A DNA stretch of 64,000 nucleotides, from contig NZ_UYYD01000001.1 in assembly GCF_900625105.1 (NCBI RefSeq), positions 682,001 through 746,000 of the forward strand, in the 5' to 3' direction. Of the stretch, positions 15,654 to 23,963 are shown piece after piece (position 1 is the first letter of the stretch; every line of letters begins with the position of its first letter). The translations under genes and the position numbers were made by a program. The stretch is from Agathobaculum sp. Marseille-P7918. Lineage in GTDB: Bacteria > Bacillota > Clostridia > Oscillospirales > Butyricicoccaceae. The notes beneath the pieces were generated by a model, which worked only from the letters and a program-made list of their open reading frames with translations, was not told the origin of the DNA and did not search any database.

Positions 15654-17058
15654 CGGTCTCATCCCACTGGCAGACAAAGCCGCTGTCGTCCTTGACGAAG
15701 CTGCTCATGCCGTCGATCCGGGAGTCGTTCCAGACCCAGCCCTGATCCTCGACGCGGTACATCATCAGATAATGCTCGTCGCCGCCGTCGTTGTTGGGCT
15801 CGCCGACCGCCCACGCCGCAAACTCGAACGGTTCGCCGGTGACCCACCGGAAACCGCCGCTGCTGCTGTAATTGTTCGCGCCCAGCCAAACCGTCCCGAT
15901 CTGGTTTTCCTCCAGCAGCGCAGTGATCGTGTCCATCTGCTGCTGGCTGGTGATCGTCGCCAGATGGCCGCCCCGAGCCTGACAATAGACCTGCGCCTCT
16001 TCCCAGTTCATGTTGCCCTTGACCACCGCGTAGCGGCGGCCATCCTCGGGCTCGACCTCCGCCAGCTTGGTGGCCGACGGCGGGAACAGGGACGCGCGCA
16101 GCGTCTGCACCGGGCCGGGCAGGCACAGCATCGCCACGGCAAACGCGGCGCACGCCCAGCCCGCAACCGCTGCCGTGCGCCAAGCGCGCTTTTGCGATCC
16201 GAGCGCCTGCAGCAGCGCATCGGCCGAGGCAAACCGGTTTTGCGGCAGCGCCTGACAGCAGCGCAGAACGATGCGTTTGAGCCGCCGGTCGCCCTCCGGC
16301 GGAGGCGGCAGCCGGGTGCCCTGCCAGCGGCGGCGCACGGCCGCTTCGCGCTCGGAAAAGGGCGTATTTTCCTCCATCAGGGGCAGCTGCCCGCGATTGA
16401 GCAGCTGATACAGCACAATGCCCAGCGAATACAGATCAGCGCGCCCGTCATAAACCTCGCCGCGGGCGACTTCGGGCGCCATATAGGCGGCGGTGCCGGT
16501 CATGGTCTCCAGCACACCGGCACGGCAGCGGCGCGCGATGCTGAAATCGCCCAGCTGAAAATGGCCGTCGGCGGTGCGATACAGGTTGGCCGGTTTGACA
16601 TCGCGGTGGATCAGGCCCGCATGATGCGCCGCGGCAAGGGCGGCGGCAATATCCCGCGCCAGCGTATACACCTCGGCAAGGGGCAGGACCTCGCCCTCCC
16701 GCAGCAGTTCGGCCACGCAATCCAGCCGTTCCATGCGCAGCAGCACATCCCAGCCGACCAGCGTGTCATTTTCATAGAGCGGGAAACAAGCGTCGTCGTA
16801 CAGCGTCACCACATGGCCGCAGCCGCGCAGCTGCTCGAGCGCGGCGATCTCCTGCCGGGCTTCCGTCAGGCTGCGCTCGAGCGCTTCGCCCTGCCCCAGC
16901 ACCGTAATCACCTTGACCACGCAGGAAAATCCCTGTTCCGCCTTTGCATCGGACAGGGTGTAAACGCTGCAGCTGCCGCTCCGATAAATCCGTGTTTCCG
17001 GGACCCAGTGCCCCCAAAGAGGCGCATAGCCCCGCAGCCGTGTTTCCAGATTTTCCAT
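15646..17058 (-). CDS. Membrane Ser/Thr protein kinase with extracellular C-type lectin domain
   Basis: 470-residue single-pass receptor-like kinase. The cytoplasmic kinase domain (about 20-285) has the ATP lysine in CVVKVI (Lys49), the catalytic loop HRDVKPANL (Asp153, Asn158), a magnesium motif DFS instead of DFG (Asp171), and APE (194-196). The glycine-rich loop is reduced (RSGSCSVY). One transmembrane segment spans about 294-317. Outside lies a C-type-lectin-like domain (about 335-467) with paired Cys359/Cys463, WLGANN, an EPN motif (420-422) and WND (443-445). EPN with WND is the mannose/glucose-type calcium-site pattern in animal C-type lectins. It has its own promoter and terminator with the HTH gene. 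Sugar or wall-polymer sensing is an inference. Confidence 0.85.
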   Translation of the reverse strand: MENLETRLRGYAPLWGHWVPETRIYRSGSCSVYTLSDAKAEQGFSCVVKVITVLGQGEALERSLTEARQEIAALEQLRGCGHVVTLYDDACFPLYENDTLVGWDVLLRMERLDCVAELLREGEVLPLAEVYTLARDIAAALAAAHHAGLIHRDVKPANLYRTADGHFQLGDFSIARRCRAGVLETMTGTAAYMAPEVARGEVYDGRADLYSLGIVLYQLLNRGQLPLMEENTPFSEREAAVRRRWQGTRLPPPPEGDRRLKRIVLRCCQALPQNRFASADALLQALGSQKRAWRTAAVAGWACAAFAVAMLCLPGPVQTLRASLFPPSATKLAEVEPEDGRRYAVVKGNMNWEEAQVYCQARGGHLATITSQQQMDTITALLEENQIGTVWLGANNYSSSGGFRWVTGEPFEFAAWAVGEPNNDGGDEHYLMMYRVEDQGWVWNDSRIDGMSSFVKDDSGFVCQWDETDG

Positions 17059-17105
17059 ACGCTGTGGTCCTTTCACGATCGGAATACCATGTTTTCTCCG
17101 GCTTT

Positions 17106-17134
17106 ATTATACAACAAGCCCGGTGATGTGACAA
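17106..17134 (-). promoter_or_regulatory. Promoter of the kinase-HTH operon
   Basis: Minus strand TTGTCA, 17-base spacer, TATAAT, about 50 bases upstream of the kinase start. Confidence 0.75.
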
Positions 17135-17180
17135 GTTCGGACCCGTCCGGCCAAGCCGCCTGCGAACGGGCAAAACAAAA

Positions 17181-17201
17181 CCCCCGACATTACGTCGGGG
17201 G
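17181..17201 (-). terminator. Terminator after the twin-vWA surface protein gene
   Basis: CCCCCGAC / GTCGGGGG hairpin with T-rich tail on the minus strand, 48 bases downstream of the stop. Confidence 0.85.
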
Positions 17202-17248
17202 TTCGCTTGATGTTACGCGAATCCTGCGCAAAAATGCGCGCGATCCGC

Positions 17249-20200
17249 TCAGTCCATCACTTCGCCGCCGGGGGCGGAGTTTGCATCGGACCATTCTTTT
17301 TCCAGTGCCGCCCAGTCACGGTCTTCCAGCTTCTCGGTCCAGTTCTCAATCTGGTTGTTCTCTGCACCGGTCCACTCGTAATCGTGGCTGTTGGTCGCTT
17401 CCTGCATCTGTGCATAGTACCATGCGCCGGTATCGCGGTTATCCGGCCATACGCGCATTTTGCTCGTCGGCAGCAGATGATCCTTATCCGGTACACGGCC
17501 CAGCGTGCGGTTGACGATCGTGCACGCCTCAGCACGCGTGATGCTCGCTTCCGGATGGATGGTGCCGTCCGGATAACCTTCGATCAGGCCGAGATCCACG
17601 GCCGCGTCGATGAAGTCCGCATACCAAGCGTTCGCCGGGACGTCCGCGTAGGTGCCGTCCACATAGTTGCCCGCCTCGTCGAAGAAGCTGACGGCAATCT
17701 TGGTGAACTCGGCACGCGTGATGCTGTCGTTCGGGCGGAACGAGCCGTCCGGATCACCCGACAGGATGCCCATATTGGCCAGCGTCGAGATCGCATTGTT
17801 GTACCAGTCGGTGGACGCCACATCCGTAAAGTTGTTGGTCTGGCTCCAGTTGGTGCTGCGCGCCTCGTCGGTCAGCATACGGAAGAAGATGGTCGCCACT
17901 TCCGCGCGGGTGATATCGCCCTGCGGCTCGATCGGCCAGCGGGACTCGTCATCGGTCGGCTCGCCGGTCTGGTAATCCTTCGGATAGCCGATGATGTACG
18001 CAAAGTGGTCTTCCGTGTTCAGGTCGTCCGGCGTGGGTCTGCTCGAAGAGCCACCCGAGCTTTCCTTCTCCCAGAACAGGGCAAACGGCGAGAAGGAATC
18101 TACGCTAATCTTGATACCCTGATCCGTGTTTTCCAGATTACCGTTTTCCTCGGAATACAGGACCATGGTGTAATCGCCCTCTCCGAGGTCGGTGTTGTCG
18201 TTTCGATCCAAACCTTCATAGTGCACGATCTGGAACTTCGTATTCTTGTCCGTGCCTTCCGGGTACGGCCAATAAATGGCTACAGTATCGCTTGCCGTGA
18301 CATAAACATTGCCGTTGGTGGTGTCCACCAGATCCAGATACCGCGTCTCGTAGTCGTAGTTATCCGTGATCGAGTTAAACTCTTCCACCGCACTGTTGAC
18401 CAGCGTATTCTCCGAGCCGGGCACCAGGCTGTCTACCAGCAGCTTGACCTGATTGCCTTCTTCAACTTCCAGTTCGCTGCCGTTGATAAAGAAGTGCGTA
18501 CCATCGTTAACCTGTGCCGTGACATTGGATACCTCGGTTTCGGGCGTCGTCGTCACAACCTCGGTCGTTGCCGTATGGTCGTCCGTGATACCGCGCACGG
18601 TCAGCTTGCCAGGTGTCACCGCTGCATCATATACGCTGTCATTCTTATCAATCGTAATCACGGCCTTGACCAGATGCTGCTGCAAAGCACCGCCGTAAAT
18701 GGTCATCTCATATTCATGATACAGATCATTCAGATTCACGGTGAAGTCATCACTGGTCATAAAGGTATCGCCATCGGTAAACTGCAGACGAATCGGGATT
18801 ATCTGATCGTTCACTTCTGCGGGCAGAATACGGTAGATGTACTTATTGTACGCCATGCTGGCATGTCCATCATGCTTGTCATACCGCTCCAGCTTCCACA
18901 GACGTGTGTTGCCCTGGCCGTCATCATACGTAAACGAGAGATACTTGGACAGGTCGATGACCTTGTCTCCGTTATCATTTACGGTGATATCTGCAGAATT
19001 CACTTGCTTGAGGAGCTGCTGATTGAGCGATGCCGGCAGGGTGATATAGAAGCCCGGTGTCGGCAGACCATTGGTAGTCGATCCGATCTCATTGCCGCTG
19101 CCGTTTACCACGCTGTCATAGCCGTCGCCGCCGGTGTAAATCGTGATGTCCGCCGGGGTGATGGTAATGCCGCCAGCCGTATAGGATACGGTCGGTTTTG
19201 CGAAATTCTCCGGCAAACCCTGCTTGCCATTGGAGTCGACAGGATACAGGGTCGCACTGTTGTTCGTACACAGGCCAGTATAGCCCTCGCTACCATCTGC
19301 GTCATACCGTCCATAGCTGCCCGCATCCGTCTGCGGATTGGTCAGCTTGACCGTATAAGTCAGCTGGACCGGTGCATCCTTGGTGACAGGAACATTGATC
19401 TTCCATACGAAATGTTCGCCGGACTGTGTCGCCGTGCCGTTCTGGTAATAGTTGAGGACAAATTGATAATTGTCTACCTCGGTCTTGCCAAAGCCATAGC
19501 TTGCAGTCGCACCATCCTGAGGTGTAATGGACTCCACGTTCAAAGCGGTTCCATTTACGGTGAGCTTCAAGTTCGCAATATCATTGACAAAATCAAAATT
19601 GTAGGCTACGCCGTTTTCATCCTGACCATTGCCGATGACGTCCACAACCTGAGACCCTGCGTCTACCAGCTGCACCAAATCCTCGCGGATTCCGTCAAAC
19701 ACGCCTGCTGCCGCCCCGCCGGTAAGCGCTTCTTCCGCTTTGTTCGTCCGATACCGGTAGGACTTAACCGCGCCTGCCTCTTCCAGCTTGTCAAGCATTT
19801 CCTGTACCATCGATTGGGCATAGGGTGCATCCTCGCCGATCGGGAAGCTGTTGTTAACCACGATAACATGCGCTGTCTTTGCAGCCTCTACCAAATTATC
19901 ATAGGTCAGGCACAGGGACTTTTCAAAACCGGAGAACGTGTGGGACCCTACCTGATAGGCTGTTTTAATCGTATTCGCGGGCGAAGCATTTCCGTAAATG
20001 CTCCAGTAGCTGTCCCAGGAAGAGTCACGGAAGAAGCCGTCCGGTGTCGTATCACTCACTGTTCTGTTTGCATACGCCTCTGCAAAGGTAGTGTACTGAG
20101 TTCCCATGGACATGGAACCCTGATCCCATGTATCGATGCGCTTGCTCACCGGCACATTCGAATACGTTGTATCACCGATTGTCAGATCCCCGCGGTAAAT

Positions 20201-22225
20201 ATAACCGTAAAGATCGCTGAACATAATGAGGTATTTCTCCTCACCGGAGCCCGCGGCAAGCATGTCTTGTGCCATGTCAACGGGCCATTCAGTGTTGGTG
20301 CCGCCGACCTTCATTGTATATCCCGTACCGCTATAACTGAGCTGCGTGGATACCGCCGTCTTCAGTGCTGCCAAGGCGTCGTCATTCTTCAGAGAAACCA
20401 GTCCGCTATATTTTCCACCGCTGGTTGCACTCAGCCAATCACGGGAAACCGCGTCAAACGCCACGACACCCACCTTGATATCCATGGTGTCTTTTGCGGC
20501 CAGCTCATCAAGCAAGTTGCCGACCGACTCTTCAAAGATCTCAGAACCGGCGTGGCTATCGTCGATGACAAACACGACATCCATCGTCCGCTCATAATCC
20601 GCCGCAGGCAACGCCAGCGTCACATCGGACTCATAATTGGCGTCCAGATTGGTCGCCGTCTTGGACTTGGAAATATCCCAAGACGGAGGTGTAACCGGAA
20701 CATCATTGACCGTGTAGCTCACTTTCGGAACAGGAAATTCCTCGGTGGTCTCATTGCCAATGGTAGGAGTATATGTCAGGGTTGCTTCTTCATTGGTCGG
20801 AACAGAATACGTTCCGGAAGTGGTTTCTTTGTTCTTCAGCGTCAGATTATAGGTCAGTTTGAGCGGTTTAGTACTTTCGACCGGTACATTGATTGCAAGA
20901 TCAAACTGCTCGCGAGAATCTGCATCCTTTCCATTCGAATAATACGTCAAAACATACGGATAAGTGCCGGAGCCATCGGGAGAACCGAACTTAACCACAT
21001 TAGAATTTGCAGAATCAACACTGGCTGCCTGTTCTTCGCCGCCTACTGTAAGCTTGAAGGTGTCTGCCGCGATACTATCTGCATTTGTCAGATCGAAATC
21101 ATCGCCAATAACATCATTGATGGTGCCGCTCATAATTTCATACAGAACCGTATTTTTCACACCATCAAACATGCCGGAATAATCATTCTCGTCATCTTCG
21201 TCAAAGATGGAAGAAAAACCGCCTATCGTATCCAAGTTACCGATAAATGCAGATGCCCACGGATAATAGCCTTCTTCGTTTAAGTTGGCGTCCGTGCCTT
21301 TTGCATATTTATCAGATGCAAACGCATACAGCCGATATCCCGCATCGGCAGCATCCTGCCATGCCTTTCCAGCCATATAAATCGCGGCGTCATTAGAAAT
21401 ATATCCGGTATTGTTTTCGATAGAAACATATTTTGCAGGAGTGGTGTCCTGATTCGTTTGATATGTATTAATAACGGTTTCCAATGCCGCATTATCTCGC
21501 ATCCATTGAGCCGGATTTTCAAACGACTTTACATAATCCAATTGTGTGATCTTAAAGAAGTTTTTATCAACCACACTGGCAGCGGTACTGTTGCTGCTCC
21601 AAATTTGGGTTGCATTATCTGCTCCTTTAAACTGGACATACATTGTCTTTGGCGTATCTTCCGTGCCCCAAAGGTAAGTCACGCCATCCGTTACCAGCAC
21701 CAGATGCTTGTTTTCTGGCAGGACATCCGTATCCTGCTCAAGCATCGCCATACCGGCACGGATGCCAGCCTCAATATTGGTGCCATCCGAAAGAGGTTTG
21801 TTAAAAATTTCTTCAATCTTGTCGCGACTCTCAGCATTTAACTCGGTCAGGTCAAGGTTAAATTCTTTATTATTGGCGACCTTGTTAAAAGTGACAACAC
21901 CGACATTCACCTGCAGATTATTGTCTGTCGTATAATTCTTCAGCTCATCCAGCATTGCCAATGCTTCGTCTTTTACGTTTGTGCTGGTCGACTTGTCCAG
22001 CACAAACACAACGTCAGCCGCTGTTGTGGTTTGTGTTGCGCCAATGGTCAGTGTCACATCCGTCTGGTCATTCTCAAGGTCAGTTGCCGTTTTGTCTAAC
22101 TGCACATTTCCAGCAACTCTCGTACCCGTCGAGGAATCACCTCCATCCGCCGCAAACGCAACAGTCGGTGTCATTGTCAGGAGCATGCATATCATCAGAA
22201 ATGCCGACAATAATCGTTTCTTCAT
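17249..22225 (-). CDS. Giant twin-vWA, SLH-anchored surface protein (probably phase variable)
   Basis: 1658-residue exported protein. The signal peptide (MKKRLLSAFLMICMLL, cut after AFA near residue 25) is followed by a von Willebrand A domain from about 71 with an intact MIDAS start DKSTS (77-81) and TDG (179-181). A second vWA domain from about 548 has a degenerate metal motif (DDSHAG). Several beta-sandwich segments follow, then three C-terminal SLH motifs (about 1430-1600; ITRAEVAT, ITRAEFTK, ITRAEACT). It probably acts as a wall-bound adhesin or binding protein, with the metal-binding vWA as the ligand site. TAAGGAGG precedes the ATG. Its upstream region contains a likely invertible promoter next to a recombinase. 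The N-terminal third is visibly more AT-rich than the flanking genes, suggesting diversification or transfer. Confidence 0.85.
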   Translation of the reverse strand: MKKRLLSAFLMICMLLTMTPTVAFAADGGDSSTGTRVAGNVQLDKTATDLENDQTDVTLTIGATQTTTAADVVFVLDKSTSTNVKDEALAMLDELKNYTTDNNLQVNVGVVTFNKVANNKEFNLDLTELNAESRDKIEEIFNKPLSDGTNIEAGIRAGMAMLEQDTDVLPENKHLVLVTDGVTYLWGTEDTPKTMYVQFKGADNATQIWSSNSTAASVVDKNFFKITQLDYVKSFENPAQWMRDNAALETVINTYQTNQDTTPAKYVSIENNTGYISNDAAIYMAGKAWQDAADAGYRLYAFASDKYAKGTDANLNEEGYYPWASAFIGNLDTIGGFSSIFDEDDENDYSGMFDGVKNTVLYEIMSGTINDVIGDDFDLTNADSIAADTFKLTVGGEEQAASVDSANSNVVKFGSPDGSGTYPYVLTYYSNGKDADSREQFDLAINVPVESTKPLKLTYNLTLKNKETTSGTYSVPTNEEATLTYTPTIGNETTEEFPVPKVSYTVNDVPVTPPSWDISKSKTATNLDANYESDVTLALPAADYERTMDVVFVIDDSHAGSEIFEESVGNLLDELAAKDTMDIKVGVVAFDAVSRDWLSATSGGKYSGLVSLKNDDALAALKTAVSTQLSYSGTGYTMKVGGTNTEWPVDMAQDMLAAGSGEEKYLIMFSDLYGYIYRGDLTIGDTTYSNVPVSKRIDTWDQGSMSMGTQYTTFAEAYANRTVSDTTPDGFFRDSSWDSYWSIYGNASPANTIKTAYQVGSHTFSGFEKSLCLTYDNLVEAAKTAHVIVVNNSFPIGEDAPYAQSMVQEMLDKLEEAGAVKSYRYRTNKAEEALTGGAAAGVFDGIREDLVQLVDAGSQVVDVIGNGQDENGVAYNFDFVNDIANLKLTVNGTALNVESITPQDGATASYGFGKTEVDNYQFVLNYYQNGTATQSGEHFVWKINVPVTKDAPVQLTYTVKLTNPQTDAGSYGRYDADGSEGYTGLCTNNSATLYPVDSNGKQGLPENFAKPTVSYTAGGITITPADITIYTGGDGYDSVVNGSGNEIGSTTNGLPTPGFYITLPASLNQQLLKQVNSADITVNDNGDKVIDLSKYLSFTYDDGQGNTRLWKLERYDKHDGHASMAYNKYIYRILPAEVNDQIIPIRLQFTDGDTFMTSDDFTVNLNDLYHEYEMTIYGGALQQHLVKAVITIDKNDSVYDAAVTPGKLTVRGITDDHTATTEVVTTTPETEVSNVTAQVNDGTHFFINGSELEVEEGNQVKLLVDSLVPGSENTLVNSAVEEFNSITDNYDYETRYLDLVDTTNGNVYVTASDTVAIYWPYPEGTDKNTKFQIVHYEGLDRNDNTDLGEGDYTMVLYSEENGNLENTDQGIKISVDSFSPFALFWEKESSGGSSSRPTPDDLNTEDHFAYIIGYPKDYQTGEPTDDESRWPIEPQGDITRAEVATIFFRMLTDEARSTNWSQTNNFTDVASTDWYNNAISTLANMGILSGDPDGSFRPNDSITRAEFTKIAVSFFDEAGNYVDGTYADVPANAWYADFIDAAVDLGLIEGYPDGTIHPEASITRAEACTIVNRTLGRVPDKDHLLPTSKMRVWPDNRDTGAWYYAQMQEATNSHDYEWTGAENNQIENWTEKLEDRDWAALEKEWSDANSAPGGEVMD

Positions 22226-22637
22226 TTTACTTCCTCCTTATGCAAAGACTGTATATATATAAACATCCATTTGGATGGAATTTCCTTTCCCTGGTATCGT
22301 ATGCCATACGGGAGGTCGAATTTTGTCATTTTTTGCGGTTCTTCAGCCCGGACTGTATCAATATCTTTTGATACGTCCCTGACGCACGCGGCTGGTCTGT
22401 CCCGCGCACACCAGACAGCCGCCTTTGTGCTCGCCGGTGTGGGAAAATCATAACAGTCTGCCGCACATGCCTTCGGTGCAGCGCCACCATACCTTCTGTT
22501 TGCTGTCGTAAGAGATGCTGTCCGGTGTCAGAGATGCATTGCACGAAACGCCCCACTGTGCCAACAAATCCTCTCAATCCAGTCTCACGCAATAGGCCGT
22601 CAACGCTTCCCGTACTGTCTTCTTCCCCTCCATCACG
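22226..22637 (-). promoter_or_regulatory. Long structured leader between inverton and surface-protein gene
   Basis: 412 bases without a convincing gene. As minus-strand RNA it can form strong stems: an 11-bp stem with one bulge at 22350-22378 (GGAC-GTATCAA / TTGATAC-GTCC), and a long stem at 22384-22430 (GCGGCTG-TCTG arms). Neither is followed by a T-run, so they are not terminators. I could not match the layout to a known riboswitch. If the promoter flips, this would be a roughly 470-nt 5' UTR. Confidence 0.4.
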
Positions 22638-22655
22638 AAATCAACATTTTGTGAT
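22638..22655 (+). repeat. Left inverted repeat of putative invertible element
   Basis: 18-bp AAATCAACATTTTGTGAT. It is the exact reverse complement of 22885-22902, and the match extends outward to 21 bp with one mismatch. It has internal dyad arms ATCA..TGAT, as expected for a tyrosine-recombinase core site. Confidence 0.8.
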
Positions 22656-22811
22656 TGCCATTTTTGTGCGAATTACCGGTAGAGATTGTAAAAAACGGAA
22701 TAATTATGCATTTTGAACGTTTTTAGCGCAAAAAAGGCGCAAAAAGCCAGGGCTACAAGAAAAAATGCAACTTGTATCCCTGTTTTGCCATGCCTGCGCC
22801 AATGGAGTCGC

Positions 22812-22840
22812 TTGCGAACTTCCAAAAACTGTGCTATAAT
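22812..22840 (+). promoter_or_regulatory. Extended -10 promoter inside the invertible segment
   Basis: TTGCGA, 17-base spacer, TATAAT preceded by TGC (extended -10). It is one of the best promoters in the window, and in this orientation it has no gene in front of it on the plus strand. Confidence 0.8.
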
Positions 22841-22884
22841 TGCGATAAAATATGTACACAAAAAACAATTGACAGCAGACAATC

Positions 22885-22902
22885 ATCACAAAATGTTGAT
22901 TT
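22885..22902 (-). repeat. Right inverted repeat of putative invertible element
   Basis: Exact reverse complement of 22638-22655. It ends 4 bp before the recombinase stop codon at 22907. Confidence 0.8.
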
Positions 22903-22906
22903 TGTC

Positions 22907-23752
22907 CTATGAGACCAGCCCCAGCTTTTCCAGCTGCCGGGCATGCTCCTTACCCGAGGTGACAAGGTAAATGCGCGTGGTCTCGATTGAAGAATGCCCC
23001 AGCACATCCGCCAGATGCACGATATCCTTGCAGACCTGATAGAACGCGGTGGCAAACAAGTGCCGCAGGTTGTGTGGAAACACCTTGGTCGGTTCGACCC
23101 TCGCATAGCTGCACAGATGCTTCATCTCCGCCCAGATCTGCCGTCTGGACAGACTTTTGCCGCTTGCGGTGAGAAAAATCTCGCCGGAGGCGGTTTTTTG
23201 CTGCTCAGCATATTGCAGCAGCTTGCGGGCGAGCTTCTTGGGCAGCAGAATGGTGCGGATTTTGCCCTTGAGCGCGATCTCCGCGCGGCCGCGCCGGGCT
23301 GCTTCGACCGTGATATACTTGACCTCGGAAACCCGAATGCCGGTCGAGCAGATGGTCTCCATCAGCAGCGCCAGCCGCTGCTGACGCAGCGCTTGCGCCG
23401 CCGCCAGCAAACGCGCATATTCCGCCTTGGTCAGCTCCCGCGCGGATTCCCGGAACAGCCGCCGCTGCACCTTGAGGTATTTCACATGACAGTCATTCCA
23501 GCCGAGGAAACGGCACAAGCTGTTGACCGCGGCCAGCATGGAATTGATGGTCACCGGCGCGTAACGGCGAAGCATCAAATACGACTTCCACTCGACCAGC
23601 TTGATGTTGTCCACCCGCCCGCGGCCGAGCCACAGCTGAAACGCCCGCACATCCCGCAGATATTTTTCGATCGTCCCCGCGCTGCGCTCTTCCGCGCGCA
23701 AATGCTGTTCATAAGCCGCAACCAGTCTTGCGGTCAGTTGATGTCCATCCAT
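22907..23752 (-). CDS. Tyrosine site-specific recombinase (putative invertase)
   Basis: 281-residue integrase of the XerC/D-like type. An N-terminal SAM-like core-binding domain (about 8-90) is followed by the catalytic domain with the full set of residues: Arg140 in STGIRVSEV, Lys near 162-164, HNLR (His227, Arg230), LGHSSIETT (His253), and the nucleophile Tyr262 in RIYL. It cuts and rejoins DNA through a 3'-phosphotyrosine. CGGAGG precedes the ATG. No phage or transposon genes surround it, and an 18-bp inverted repeat touches its 3' end, so a local DNA-inversion role is more likely than element integration. Confidence 0.88.
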   Translation of the reverse strand: MDGHQLTARLVAAYEQHLRAEERSAGTIEKYLRDVRAFQLWLGRGRVDNIKLVEWKSYLMLRRYAPVTINSMLAAVNSLCRFLGWNDCHVKYLKVQRRLFRESARELTKAEYARLLAAAQALRQQRLALLMETICSTGIRVSEVKYITVEAARRGRAEIALKGKIRTILLPKKLARKLLQYAEQQKTASGEIFLTASGKSLSRRQIWAEMKHLCSYARVEPTKVFPHNLRHLFATAFYQVCKDIVHLADVLGHSSIETTRIYLVTSGKEHARQLEKLGLVS

Positions 23753-23904
23753 TTGGAAAACCTCCGTTTAGCAAAGATTAAAATTATTTTACCGTATTAT
23801 TCTGCCACAATTCAGATAAAAATCATTCCTATTTTGCCTGTTTTTCTCTCTTTCTGGTATACAAGACAACAATCATTGCACCCGTGCAAAACGCAGCCAA
23901 CAAA

Positions 23905-23937
23905 AAAAGAGGCGCTCCCAATCGGAGCGCCTCTTTT
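23905..23937 (-). terminator. Terminator after the double-metallophosphatase SLH gene
   Basis: 14-bp perfect arms (AAAAGAGGCGCTCC / GGAGCGCCTCTTTT) with T7 on the minus strand, 27 bases past the stop. Confidence 0.92.
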
Positions 23938-23963
23938 GGCGTTAGCAATTCTATATATTTATC

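Larger units (their letters stand above)
22638..22902. other. Putative promoter inverton (phase-variable switch)
   Basis: Two perfect 18-bp inverted repeats bound a 229-bp segment that contains a strong outward promoter (22812-22840) and an 11-bp imperfect hairpin (22749-22781) followed on the minus strand by T5. The right repeat ends 4 bp from the stop codon of a tyrosine recombinase. The left repeat faces the leader of the twin-vWA SLH gene. In the orientation given, the promoter fires rightward, antisense into the recombinase. Inversion would put it next to the left repeat, firing at the surface gene, with the hairpin insulating it from the recombinase. Confidence 0.75.

Noticed and set aside
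17207-21283. Very long plus-strand open frame opposite the twin-vWA gene (and similar ones at 24456-27521, 28695-32048, 940-3219, 4470-7211).
   Set aside because: Their translations are rich in Arg/His/Ile with no domains, and each mirrors a convincing minus-strand gene with signal peptide and SLH motifs. High GC creates such antisense frames.
22300-22560. c-di-GMP or cobalamin riboswitch in the surface-protein leader.
   Set aside because: The conserved sequence elements of those classes are not present on either strand.
22326-22592. 88-codon minus-strand frame in the leader of the vWA gene.
   Set aside because: Arg/Gln/His-rich composition, no ribosome site, and it overlaps strong RNA stems.
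22574-22633. Tiny minus-strand reading frame (MEGKKTVREALTAYCVRLD) just inside the leader next to the left inverted repeat.
   Set aside because: No Shine-Dalgarno sequence precedes it and 19 residues are too few to judge. It could be a leader peptide but there is no support.
22907-23752. Tyrosine recombinase as part of a prophage or integrative element.
   Set aside because: No tRNA attachment site, phage, relaxase or cargo genes nearby; inverted repeats at its 3' end fit local inversion better.
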